In this document: positions 45,240 through 53,056 of the stretch, piece by piece
Position numbering within the stretch: the first letter of the stretch is position 1
How the letters are laid out: each line of letters opens with the position of its first letter
Origin: Terrimonas_A sp051954695
Lineage (GTDB): Bacteria > Bacteroidota > Bacteroidia > Chitinophagales > Chitinophagaceae
Assembly: GCA_051954695.1 (NCBI GenBank)
Contig: JBQCHL010000003.1
Coordinates: 1 to 64,000, forward strand
Reading direction: 5' to 3'
Length of the DNA: 64,000 nt
The notes under the pieces: model-generated
Databases searched by the model: none
What the model was told of the DNA's origin: nothing
What the model saw: only the letters and a program-made list of their open reading frames with translations
Program-made: the position numbers and the translations under genes

Positions 45240-46004
45240 TCAACCGATCCGCTGCCGCATTACTTCATAAAGGATCATGCCTGTGGCAACTGATACATTC
45301 AGGCTTTCAAAATCGGCGACCATGGGTATCCTGATCTTCTCATCGCATATTTTTAAGAGTGCGGGATAGATCCCTTTTTCTTCGCTTCCCATTACGATTG
45401 CCGCCGGCTCCCGGAAATCGCAATCGTAAACATTCTTTGCAGCTTTCATTTCACTGGCATATACCCTTATGCCGTTCAAATGAAGTTCATCCACAGCTTT
45501 CATCAAACTGTTGACCCTGCATACCGGCAGTTTTTCCAAGGCACCGGCGGAAGTAAGGATCGCATCTTCATTTAAAGCACCCACTCCCTTATCGGGAATA
45601 ATGAGCGCCTGCACGCCACAGCAGTAAGCTGTGCGGGCAATTCCGCCAATATTGCGGATATCCGTGATGCCATCCAGAATGAGGAATAAAGGCGTCTCTC
45701 CTTTCTCTACTACAAAAGAGATCATCTCCTGCAGGTCATGATACTGCACTTTAGCGATCTGGGCCAGGCAACCTTCGTGTTCGCCTGCATTGAAGCTATT
45801 GAGTTTGGCTATGGGCACATAGTTGACCGGAACGCCGGATTGTGCAGCCAGACGTTTTATTTCATTGATATCCGCCCCCTGTGCTTTGGTGTCGAGATAG
45901 ATCCTGTCGAGTGCCTGTCCTGAACGGAGCGCGGTAATAACAGCCTGGCGGCCTATTACCAGGGAACTTTTTTTGGGGCGGTGTTGAGATCGGAAATTTT
46001 TCAC
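45240..46004 (-). CDS. rlmB: 23S rRNA (guanosine-2'-O-)-methyltransferase, TrmH/SpoU family
   Basis: A SPOUT methyltransferase of 254 aa. An N-terminal substrate-binding domain is followed by the three SpoU motifs: LDGITDIRNIGGIARTA, IVMGSEEKGI and ESLNVSVATGMILYE. By resemblance it modifies G2251 of 23S rRNA, though other 2'-O-methyl sites cannot be excluded. It lies 31 bases after the Nudix gene and is probably co-transcribed. Confidence 0.9.
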   Translation of the reverse strand: MKNFRSQHRPKKSSLVIGRQAVITALRSGQALDRIYLDTKAQGADINEIKRLAAQSGVPVNYVPIAKLNSFNAGEHEGCLAQIAKVQYHDLQEMISFVVEKGETPLFLILDGITDIRNIGGIARTAYCCGVQALIIPDKGVGALNEDAILTSAGALEKLPVCRVNSLMKAVDELHLNGIRVYASEMKAAKNVYDCDFREPAAIVMGSEEKGIYPALLKICDEKIRIPMVADFESLNVSVATGMILYEVMRQRIG

Positions 46005-46035
46005 TATGCAAAGAAAGGTGTTTTTGCCATCGAAT

Positions 46036-46590
46036 CTATAACTGCCCGGCCAGCAACATCAGCTTTACCTGCTGTATCGCAGCCACCGACATAGAATCGG
46101 TGATCCTGCTTTGCTGCACCATTTGCCAGGCTTCTTCAAAAGGTATCTTTTTTATCACAAGTTGCTCTGTCTCTTCGGGCATTGGTGCATGCTGCTCAAG
46201 CCCGCGGGCCAGGTAAACAAGTGCATACTCATCCGATACAGAATTGGACAAATGCATTTTCAGTATCAGTTGCCAGCTGTTCGCTACAAGCCCGGTTTCT
46301 TCCAGCAATTCCCTTTTTGCTGAATCGAGCGGGTCTACATTCAATAGGCCTCCTCCTTCCGGTATTTCCCAACTGTATTCACTCAGGGGGAAACGGAATT
46401 GCCCTACGAGGTAAGTGTTCATCTGCTCATCCAGTACTAAAATACCGATGGCAATATTCTTGAAATGGACTTTGCCGTAAATGCCTTTACCTCCATTTGG
46501 GTTGATCACATCATATTCCGTGACCTGGATCCAGTTGTTATCATACATCTGCCTGGCCGCAAGCACCTGCCATGGATTTATGTCGCTCAT
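46036..46590 (-). CDS. Nudix hydrolase
   Basis: A 184-aa nucleoside-diphosphate-linked hydrolase. The Nudix box ends RELLEETGLV; the early Glu of G-x5-E is a Val here, while the catalytic REUxEExGU part is intact. The upstream loop WEIPEGGGL and N-terminal strands resemble ADP-ribose or GDP-mannose pyrophosphatases. ATG 46590 gives the family start MSDINPWQVL. Substrate unproven. Confidence 0.9.
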   Translation of the reverse strand: MSDINPWQVLAARQMYDNNWIQVTEYDVINPNGGKGIYGKVHFKNIAIGILVLDEQMNTYLVGQFRFPLSEYSWEIPEGGGLLNVDPLDSAKRELLEETGLVANSWQLILKMHLSNSVSDEYALVYLARGLEQHAPMPEETEQLVIKKIPFEEAWQMVQQSRITDSMSVAAIQQVKLMLLAGQL

Positions 46591-46615
46591 TGCATTTGTT
46601 TTATTCCTCAAAAGT

Positions 46616-46661
46616 AAAGAGGTTTAAAAAGCCGGGCTAACCGGACTCTTTAAACCTCTTT
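46616..46661. terminator. Hairpin after metK
   Basis: Arms AAAGAGGTTTAAA (46616-46628) and TTTAAACCTCTTT (46649-46661), loop of 20 bases. It lies downstream of metK and before the Nudix gene. Confidence 0.7.
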
Positions 46662-46679
46662 TACACTTTATATCTTGAA

Positions 46680-47933
46680 TTACTTAATACCGAAAGCTTT
46701 TTTCACTTTGGATACATAATCCAGTTTTTCCCAGGTAAACAGTTCCACTTTCTTTGTCACTTTTTTACCATCAGGAGAAGTGAAGGTTTTCTCCACTACT
46801 TCAGGTTTGCGGCCCATGTGTCCATAAGCTGCAGTTTCGCTGTAGATAGGATTGCGGAGTTTCAGGCGTTGTTCGATGAAGTAAGGACGCATATCGAATA
46901 CGCCTTCCACGATCTTACCGATCTGGCCATCAGTCAGGTTCACTTTGGCAGTGCCGAAAGTGTTAACGTTGATGCTGGTTGGTTTGGCCACGCCGATAGC
47001 ATAAGATACCTGTACCAGCACTTCATCAGCCACACCTGCAGCTACGAGGTTTTTAGCGATATGACGTGTGGCATAAGCAGCAGAGCGGTCCACTTTGGAA
47101 GGATCTTTACCGCTGAATGCACCACCGCCATGCGCACCCTTACCACCATAAGTGTCGACGATGATCTTACGTCCTGTAAGACCTGTATCACCGTGTGGTC
47201 CGCCGATCACGAATTTACCGGTTGGGTTGATATGGTATTTGATATTATCGTTAAACAGTTTGGCATATTTCTTATACTTCGCTTTAACCCTTGGGATCAG
47301 GATCTTCACGATATCGTCTTTGATCTTAGCCAGCATTTTTGATTCAGTGTCGAAATCATCGTGCTGTGTAGATACTACGATCGCATCAATACGAACGGGT
47401 CTGTTGTTATCGTCATACTCCAGCGTCACCTGGCTTTTTGCGTCGGGGCGCAGGTATTTGATCTGCTTGTTCTCGCGGCGAAGCGCTGCCAGTTCGATCA
47501 GGAGTTTATGCGCAAGGTCAAGTGCCAATGGCATATAGTCTTCCGTTTCGTTGCTGGCATAACCAAACATCATTCCCTGGTCGCCGGCACCCTGATCTTC
47601 TTTCTTTTTACGGTCAACACCCTGGTTGATATCAGCAGACTGTTCGTGGATAGCAGATAATACGCCGCAGGAGCTTGCTTCAAACATATACTCACTTTTG
47701 GTGTAGCCGATCTTACGGATCACACCACGCGCAATTTCCTGAACGTCCAGATATGCTTTTGATTTTACTTCACCGGCTAATACAACCTGGCCAGTAGTAA
47801 CCAGCGTTTCACAAGCTACTTTTGATTGGGCATCAAAAGCCAGGAAATTATCAATCAGGGCATCAGATATCTGGTCAGCTACTTTATCCGGGTGACCTTC
47901 GGAAACGCTTTCTGAAGTAAACAGGTAAGGCAT
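46680..47933 (-). CDS. metK: S-adenosylmethionine synthase
   Basis: Makes SAM from methionine and ATP. 417 aa, with SEGHPDKVADQISDA at the start, GAGDQGMMFGYA in the middle and GGGAFSGKDPSKVDRS toward the end: all expected active-site loops. Slightly longer than the E. coli enzyme, as usual in Bacteroidota. The promoter lies in a hairpin loop upstream. No known SAM riboswitch was recognised. Confidence 0.97.
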   Translation of the reverse strand: MPYLFTSESVSEGHPDKVADQISDALIDNFLAFDAQSKVACETLVTTGQVVLAGEVKSKAYLDVQEIARGVIRKIGYTKSEYMFEASSCGVLSAIHEQSADINQGVDRKKKEDQGAGDQGMMFGYASNETEDYMPLALDLAHKLLIELAALRRENKQIKYLRPDAKSQVTLEYDDNNRPVRIDAIVVSTQHDDFDTESKMLAKIKDDIVKILIPRVKAKYKKYAKLFNDNIKYHINPTGKFVIGGPHGDTGLTGRKIIVDTYGGKGAHGGGAFSGKDPSKVDRSAAYATRHIAKNLVAAGVADEVLVQVSYAIGVAKPTSINVNTFGTAKVNLTDGQIGKIVEGVFDMRPYFIEQRLKLRNPIYSETAAYGHMGRKPEVVEKTFTSPDGKKVTKKVELFTWEKLDYVSKVKKAFGIK

Positions 47934-47979
47934 AAATGAACTTTAGGTTTATAGATGAGTTAGTCAATAAATAATAGAA

Positions 47980-48004
47980 ATCGGGTGCAAATATAACACC
48001 CGAT
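47980..48004 (-). promoter_or_regulatory. metK -7 box within a hairpin loop
   Basis: The arms ATCGGGTG (47980-47987) and CACCCGAT (47997-48004) enclose the minus-strand box TATATTTG (47995-47988). The dyad could be an operator over the promoter, or the terminator of the upstream gene. Confidence 0.6.
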
Positions 48005-48035
48005 CCTATTTAATTCATTATTGGCAACTTTTTCG

Positions 48036-49517
48036 TTATAATTTGGAATAAACGATATGCAGGCGCATACGCTGAGGATTGGTAGCCGGTGAGCTCAGAT
48101 CACCGCCATACAACCTTACCCGTCCTTCACCTACAGTAGCATTTACTGTTACAGAGGTCTTTGCACTGGTTGAATTTGCGGTTGGCTTATACATATCATT
48201 GATATAATAAGGGGCAAAAAGCCTCAATTCATACGCTTGTTCACGTTGGTTAACCACATTCTGCACATAGCGGCTCAGGTTGAAATGCCAGGTCTTGATC
48301 GTTTGGCCAAGCTGATTCTTGGCATCAATTGGTGCTGCGCCAAAAGAACCTAAGGCAGGATTACCCTGAACATCAAAAGTGAAATCATAAGGCATAAACC
48401 GGTAAGACGAAAGTGCAGGATCATATGCATCCAGCATCAGGTAGCGTGGCGGGAAAGTGGAATCGCTGATATCATAGATCTGTTCCATGATCAGTTCTGC
48501 ACGATGCACCACCCTGTTGGACAAACCTGACAGTCCCGGGATCTTTATACGGGCAAAGGAACCTGGGGCATTCTGAATGAAAACTTCAGGATCAGGAGCC
48601 GTGCCTCCCTGGGCAGCCTGTACCGGCGTGCCGGAATAATCACGGATGATATAGTTTGCAGATGCAGATGCACCACTTCCACTGAAAGTAAAATATGTCA
48701 CCGTTGTATCCAGGTCAGTATTCGTCGCTGATTTCTTGTCATACTTATAATAAATACCCAGCTTGGTATTGGCACCTGTAAGATTGAAACGCATCAATGC
48801 GTTGCCACCTGCCTGAGCCTGCAATGCAAATCCTTTGAACTTGGTACGGAAAGCAGAATCGCTTTGATAAGGGTTATTGGCTGCTGATGTATCATATTTG
48901 ATAAGCCTTGTTCCAAATGCATCATCCAGCCTTATCCTCAATTGATTTACAGTATTGGAATCCTTATAGGCCGAAATGGAATCATTCAGGATAGAAGGGG
49001 CAAAAGTTCTTGACCCCAATAAATTGGAATAAGTAAAGTTGTTTTGCCTCACGAGGTAAGCAGAGTCAATTTTGAAATCATTGGTCTGATCAAGCTCATA
49101 CACATTTATGGTTTGATTCACATTCGTATCCCCCCATACGCCTGCATTTTCCAGTATTAACACTACTGAATCGATATACACACTATCCGGCAGGTTTGCA
49201 AAAGTGAATGGATAAGAAAGAGGTTTCAGTTCCAGGAACATCCTGGCATCTGTTTTTCCAAAAAGCGGATCGTTGGAAACATATCCCAATATCTGGTTGG
49301 CATTATAAGCTACCCGTGTCGAATCATTGAGCAGGGTAAACAGCTCATTATAGGTTTCCACTTCAAGGGTGGTATCGAATGTATGGATATTATCAACCGG
49401 CGGGATCAGATCTCCTCCCAGTGTTGTGGCCTCATTGATCTTTCTGCAGGAATTCAAAAGGATAAGCGTGCTGGTTATGATTGCTCCAAGCGTAATTACC
49501 AGGTGTTTATGCTTCAC
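48036..49517 (-). CDS. DUF4270 lipoprotein
   Basis: A 493-aa exported protein with a lipobox ending LLNSC (C24). The mature part is beta-rich and begins GGDLIPPVDNIHTFDTTLEVET, a DUF4270 feature; it carries repeated strands and an Asp/Asn-rich middle. In Bacteroidota this family often lies next to glycogen synthase-like and pantothenate genes, as here. Its function is unknown. It lies 29 bases after the glycogen-synthase-like gene. Confidence 0.87.
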   Translation of the reverse strand: MKHKHLVITLGAIITSTLILLNSCRKINEATTLGGDLIPPVDNIHTFDTTLEVETYNELFTLLNDSTRVAYNANQILGYVSNDPLFGKTDARMFLELKPLSYPFTFANLPDSVYIDSVVLILENAGVWGDTNVNQTINVYELDQTNDFKIDSAYLVRQNNFTYSNLLGSRTFAPSILNDSISAYKDSNTVNQLRIRLDDAFGTRLIKYDTSAANNPYQSDSAFRTKFKGFALQAQAGGNALMRFNLTGANTKLGIYYKYDKKSATNTDLDTTVTYFTFSGSGASASANYIIRDYSGTPVQAAQGGTAPDPEVFIQNAPGSFARIKIPGLSGLSNRVVHRAELIMEQIYDISDSTFPPRYLMLDAYDPALSSYRFMPYDFTFDVQGNPALGSFGAAPIDAKNQLGQTIKTWHFNLSRYVQNVVNQREQAYELRLFAPYYINDMYKPTANSTSAKTSVTVNATVGEGRVRLYGGDLSSPATNPQRMRLHIVYSKL

Positions 49518-49546
49518 AAATAAAATTTATACCGGGTTAGGAAATG

Positions 49547-50362
49547 TTACTTACCTGCAAGATCGCCATACAGTTGTAAATACTCTGTTAAATCAGATTC
49601 TTCATTGAACAAAAGCGTTTTCTTGCCTCTCACCTTGGTAAATTCCTCCTGCAATTTCTTGTCTACTTTGTCTGCACCAAAAGTGATCGCGTCAGCAAAA
49701 GTGGCTCCGCCACGGAACATAGCCGTATTGTTCGCTTCTTTGTATACTTCAAGGTCCTTTTCTTTCAGGGAAGGATGGATCAATGCTTTCTTTATGAAAT
49801 CATTGCCAAGCTTTTCCTTAAATGTATTCTGGCCGATCGTGAACACGGTTTTGCTATGAGCAAAAACCGGTTCTTTCTTATAAACTGTTTTGAGATAGGC
49901 CGGGATCAATCCTGTCATCCAGCCGCTGCAATGAATGATGTCCGGAGGCCAGCCAAATTTTTTAACGGTTTCCAGTGCGCCTTTACAGAAAAACACTGTT
50001 CTGAGCCCGTTATCTTCAAACCACTGTTCATTCTCGTCGTGAAAAATATGCTTGCGTTTAAAGAGCTCTTCATTTTCCAGGAAATATACCTGTAGTCTTG
50101 CACTGGGGAGGGATGCTACTTTTATCTGAAGTGGCATATCATCATTGTCCACTGAAACATTGATACCGGAGAGCCGAACTACTTCATGAAGACGGTGCCT
50201 GCGTTCATTGATTGTACCGAAACGGGGCATAATGCAGCGTACCTCAAACCCGTTATCATTCGCTTTTATGGCCAGTTTATTTACAGTTTCTGAAAATTCT
50301 GTCAACTCCAGGTAGGGAGACATTTCGTTGGCAATAAATAAGATTCTCTTTTTTGCTGACAT
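49547..50362 (-). CDS. Glycogen synthase-like N-terminal domain protein
   Basis: A 271-aa protein similar to the N-terminal Rossmann domain of GT5 starch/glycogen synthases (FIANEMSPYLELTEFSETV, PDIIHCSGWMTGLIPAYLK). It lacks the C-terminal ADP-glucose-binding half (full enzymes have about 470-500 aa). The KxGG motif that should follow the first strand is also missing. It is therefore unlikely to be a working synthase. Stand-alone versions are common in Bacteroidota beside DUF4270 and panC. Role unknown. Confidence 0.85.
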   Translation of the reverse strand: MSAKKRILFIANEMSPYLELTEFSETVNKLAIKANDNGFEVRCIMPRFGTINERRHRLHEVVRLSGINVSVDNDDMPLQIKVASLPSARLQVYFLENEELFKRKHIFHDENEQWFEDNGLRTVFFCKGALETVKKFGWPPDIIHCSGWMTGLIPAYLKTVYKKEPVFAHSKTVFTIGQNTFKEKLGNDFIKKALIHPSLKEKDLEVYKEANNTAMFRGGATFADAITFGADKVDKKLQEEFTKVRGKKTLLFNEESDLTEYLQLYGDLAGK

Positions 50363-50400
50363 GTTGTCCCGTTTAAATGATCATTTTGAAAAAACGTGTG

Positions 50401-50408
50401 CAAAGGTA
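50401..50408 (-). promoter_or_regulatory. -7 promoter box of the glycogen synthase-like gene
   Basis: Minus-strand TACCTTTG, perfect TAnnTTTG, 39 bases before the ATG. Confidence 0.6.
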
Positions 50409-50466
50409 CTGTTTTTTATAAGGAATAATTAAGTTGCGTCGTTTTTTGATGTGAATAAGCCTAATT

Positions 50467-51318
50467 ATGATCCTATTTAAAAGAGCGGCTGAGCTCCGGG
50501 ACTACCTGGAAAAACAGCGCAAAAAAGGCAGAAAAACGGGATTTGCGCCCACCATGGGAGCCCTTCATGAGGGGCATATTTCCCTCCTGGAAGCTTCCAA
50601 AAAAGAAAACGATCTCTCTATTGTAAGCATATTTGTGAACCCTACCCAGTTCAACGACCCGGCCGATTACGCCAAATATCCCATCACCATTGAAAGGGAT
50701 ATCAGCCTGCTGGAAGCTGCTGGTTGTGATATCCTGTTTCTGCCGCCTGTAGATGAAATGTACCCCTCCGGACAGATGTTGAAAAAAAAATATGAGCTGG
50801 GCTACCTGGAAAGCCTTCTTGAGGGCAGTTTCAGGCCCGGACACTTCCAGGGAGTCTGCCAGATCGTTCACCGGCTGCTCGAAATTGTGCTGCCTGACAA
50901 TTTGTACATGGGTCAAAAAGATTACCAGCAATGCATGGTCGTCAAAAAATTGCTGGAACTAACCGGTCTGGGGCAAACAGTGAACCTGCATATCTCCCCC
51001 ACCCTCCGCGAAAAAAGCGGGCTGGCTATGAGCAGCCGCAATATGCGCCTAAGTGAAGCAGAAAGAAATGCCGCAGTAGCTATTTACCAGGCGCTGGACC
51101 ATATCCGGAAAAACCTGAAACCAGGCTCACTGAAAGAGCTGCAAGAGCAGGCAGCAGCCCAGCTTACCGGGAAAGGTTTCCGGGTGGATTATGTGGCTAT
51201 TGCTGATGCAGGAACGCTTTATCCTGCCGAAGATTGGGATGGCCGGCAAAAACTGGTAGCTCTCGCCGCAGCATTCCTCGGCGAAGTGCGGCTAATAGAT
51301 AACTTGCTATTGAACTAA
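50467..51318 (+). CDS. panC: Pantothenate synthetase
   Basis: Joins pantoate and beta-alanine using ATP to give pantothenate, precursor of CoA. 283 aa, with FAPTMGALHEGHISLL (the HxGH nucleotide site), NPTQFN, YMGQKDYQQ and the late MSSRN loop. Start ATG 50467. It begins a group panC-panD with a long palindrome between them. panB is 4.7 kb downstream. Confidence 0.97.
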   Translation: MILFKRAAELRDYLEKQRKKGRKTGFAPTMGALHEGHISLLEASKKENDLSIVSIFVNPTQFNDPADYAKYPITIERDISLLEAAGCDILFLPPVDEMYPSGQMLKKKYELGYLESLLEGSFRPGHFQGVCQIVHRLLEIVLPDNLYMGQKDYQQCMVVKKLLELTGLGQTVNLHISPTLREKSGLAMSSRNMRLSEAERNAAVAIYQALDHIRKNLKPGSLKELQEQAAAQLTGKGFRVDYVAIADAGTLYPAEDWDGRQKLVALAAAFLGEVRLIDNLLLN

Positions 51319-51348
51319 GCCGCTTTTGGTATTGACTCAGTTTGAATG

Positions 51349-51454
51349 TTTCCCACAAAGACGACGAAGGCCACAAAGAATTACTGCCGGGACTTTTATG
51401 GTTTTCCGGGTATACACAAATATTCTTTGTGGCCTTCGTCGTCTTTGTGGGAAA
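51349..51454. repeat. Long perfect inverted repeat between panC and panD
   Basis: Arms of 33 bp at 51349-51381 and 51422-51454, 40-base spacer. The arm uses the words CCCACAAAGACGACGAAGG and CCACAAAGAAT, related in wording to the element at 21815-21882. It may end the panC transcript. Confidence 0.9.
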
Positions 51455-51505
51455 ACCGGTTGCTGAAACAGAACCATTACTTTCTTTTTTCGTTTTTAAA
51501 TAAAC

Positions 51506-51513
51506 TACTTTTG
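51506..51513 (+). promoter_or_regulatory. -7 promoter box before panD
   Basis: TACTTTTG, perfect TAnnTTTG, about 110 bases before the panD ATG. The leader includes an imperfect hairpin at 51531-51588 (GTTTAAAG arms). Confidence 0.45.
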
Positions 51514-51622
51514 CTGACCCTGATATTTAAGTTTAAAGATTAAAGAGTTTAGGGTTCAAACAAGTTTTAAATTCTTAAACCTTTAAACAGGTATCATAGC
51601 ATTATCTCACTATTCTAACTAT

Positions 51623-51967
51623 ATGCAGATCGAAATACTGAAATCAAAAATCCACAGAGCGGTCATTACCGAAGCGAATCTTAATTATGTTGGCAGCATT
51701 ACCATCGATGAAGACCTGATAGAAGCCGCTAACATCATCGAAAATGAAAAAGTACAGGTAGTGAATGTCAATAACGGTGAGAGGCTGGAAACTTATGTAA
51801 TAAAAGGTAAAAGAGGCTCCGGCATCTGCTGCCTCAATGGCCCTGCTGCCCGTAAAGGTATGGTAGGCGATGTGGTGGTGATCATCTCCTATGCCACAAT
51901 GGATTTCGAAAAAGCCAAAACCTTCAATCCCTGGATCGTTTTCCCGAAAGAAGGAAATAAGCTGTAA
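51623..51967 (+). CDS. panD: Aspartate 1-decarboxylase
   Basis: A pyruvoyl enzyme (114 aa) that makes beta-alanine from aspartate for pantothenate. The self-cleavage site is NYVGSITID, with cleavage expected between G24 and S25. Further family residues are GERLETYVIKG and GSGICCLNGPAARKG. Length standard. It precedes the YbhN-type membrane gene by 22 bases. Confidence 0.97.
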   Translation: MQIEILKSKIHRAVITEANLNYVGSITIDEDLIEAANIIENEKVQVVNVNNGERLETYVIKGKRGSGICCLNGPAARKGMVGDVVVIISYATMDFEKAKTFNPWIVFPKEGNKL

Positions 51968-51989
51968 GAATAACCGTTATACCCAAGCC

Positions 51990-53003
51990 ATGAATAAAAA
52001 GGTCAAAACCTTATTGCAATACCTTTTCTTTTTCAGTCTTGGCTTTTTCTTTGTCTGGTTATCCGTCAAAAACATCAATAAGAAGGAATGGATACAGATA
52101 CGGTATGCCTTATTGAATGCGCGTTACTATCTTGCCATTCCAGTTGTTATCATTCTTATTTTCGGACATTATATCAGGGCCCTCCGCTGGAGGCTGCTGA
52201 TGGAACCTCTCGGGTACAGTCCTAAAAAAGCAAATGCCTTTTTTGCTGTCATGATCGGCTATCTCGCCAACCAGGGCGTGCCCCGGCTGGGCGAAGTGCT
52301 GAAATGTACAGTGCTGGCCAAGTATGAAAAGATCCCGGCCGATAAGCTCGTAGGCACCATCATCCTCGAACGCCTGATCGATGCAATGACCCTGCTGATC
52401 GTCTTCGGCATCACACTGGCCATACAACCTGGTTTATATACGCAGATCGTTGACCAGATTTTCAACTCACCTGGCGAAAAAGAAGAGACAAAGGTTTCCG
52501 GCCTGATGATCTTCCTGATCGTTGTAGCCGTGATCGCCCTTGTCATATGTCTATGGATGATACTGAAGAAAAAAACATTCAAAGACCTTCAGGCCATTCT
52601 GAAAAATATTGCCAGGAGGGTGTGGCAGGGACTGGCATCTATCCAGCATCTTAAGAAACGCGGACAGTTCATTATCCTCACTATTATTTTATGGGGCACT
52701 TATTTTGCCGGTGGTTATCTCGGTTTCCAGGCTTTGCAGGAAACCCAGCATTACGGAGTAAAAGAAGCCTTCACCATTCTTTCTGCCGGCAGCATCGGCA
52801 TGATCATCTCTCCCGGCGGTATCGGCGGCTATGCATTGCTGATTGAAGGCACGATGATGCTTTATGGATTGCAACAAAGCATTGCCGCAGCGTTCGGCTG
52901 GTTGCTTTGGATTGTGCAGACCTTTGTAATATTGTTTGGGGGATTGTTGAGTTTTGCTTTACTACCCTGGTATAACAAGAAGCGAGAGGTTATCAAAACT
53001 TAA
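51990..53003 (+). CDS. YbhN/LPG-synthase-type integral membrane protein
   Basis: A 337-aa protein with about eight membrane segments, of the lysylphosphatidylglycerol synthase transmembrane (UPF0104) family. Visible motifs: GHYIRALRWRLLMEPLGY, NQGVPRLGEVLKC and ISPGGIGGYALL. The catalytic half of MprF is absent. Such proteins may flip or move lipids. ATG 51990 is used, because the frame upstream overlaps panD. The position after panD is a common Bacteroidota arrangement; the functional link is unclear. Confidence 0.87.
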   Translation: MNKKVKTLLQYLFFFSLGFFFVWLSVKNINKKEWIQIRYALLNARYYLAIPVVIILIFGHYIRALRWRLLMEPLGYSPKKANAFFAVMIGYLANQGVPRLGEVLKCTVLAKYEKIPADKLVGTIILERLIDAMTLLIVFGITLAIQPGLYTQIVDQIFNSPGEKEETKVSGLMIFLIVVAVIALVICLWMILKKKTFKDLQAILKNIARRVWQGLASIQHLKKRGQFIILTIILWGTYFAGGYLGFQALQETQHYGVKEAFTILSAGSIGMIISPGGIGGYALLIEGTMMLYGLQQSIAAAFGWLLWIVQTFVILFGGLLSFALLPWYNKKREVIKT

Positions 53004-53056
53004 CGCAAGCGATGCCTCTTCTTAGTTAACTTTATCAGATAACTAACCATGTTTTC

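Noticed and set aside
47934..48035. SAM riboswitch upstream of metK
   Set aside because: Only about 100 bases and one simple hairpin; no SAM-I or SAM-II/III core could be traced.
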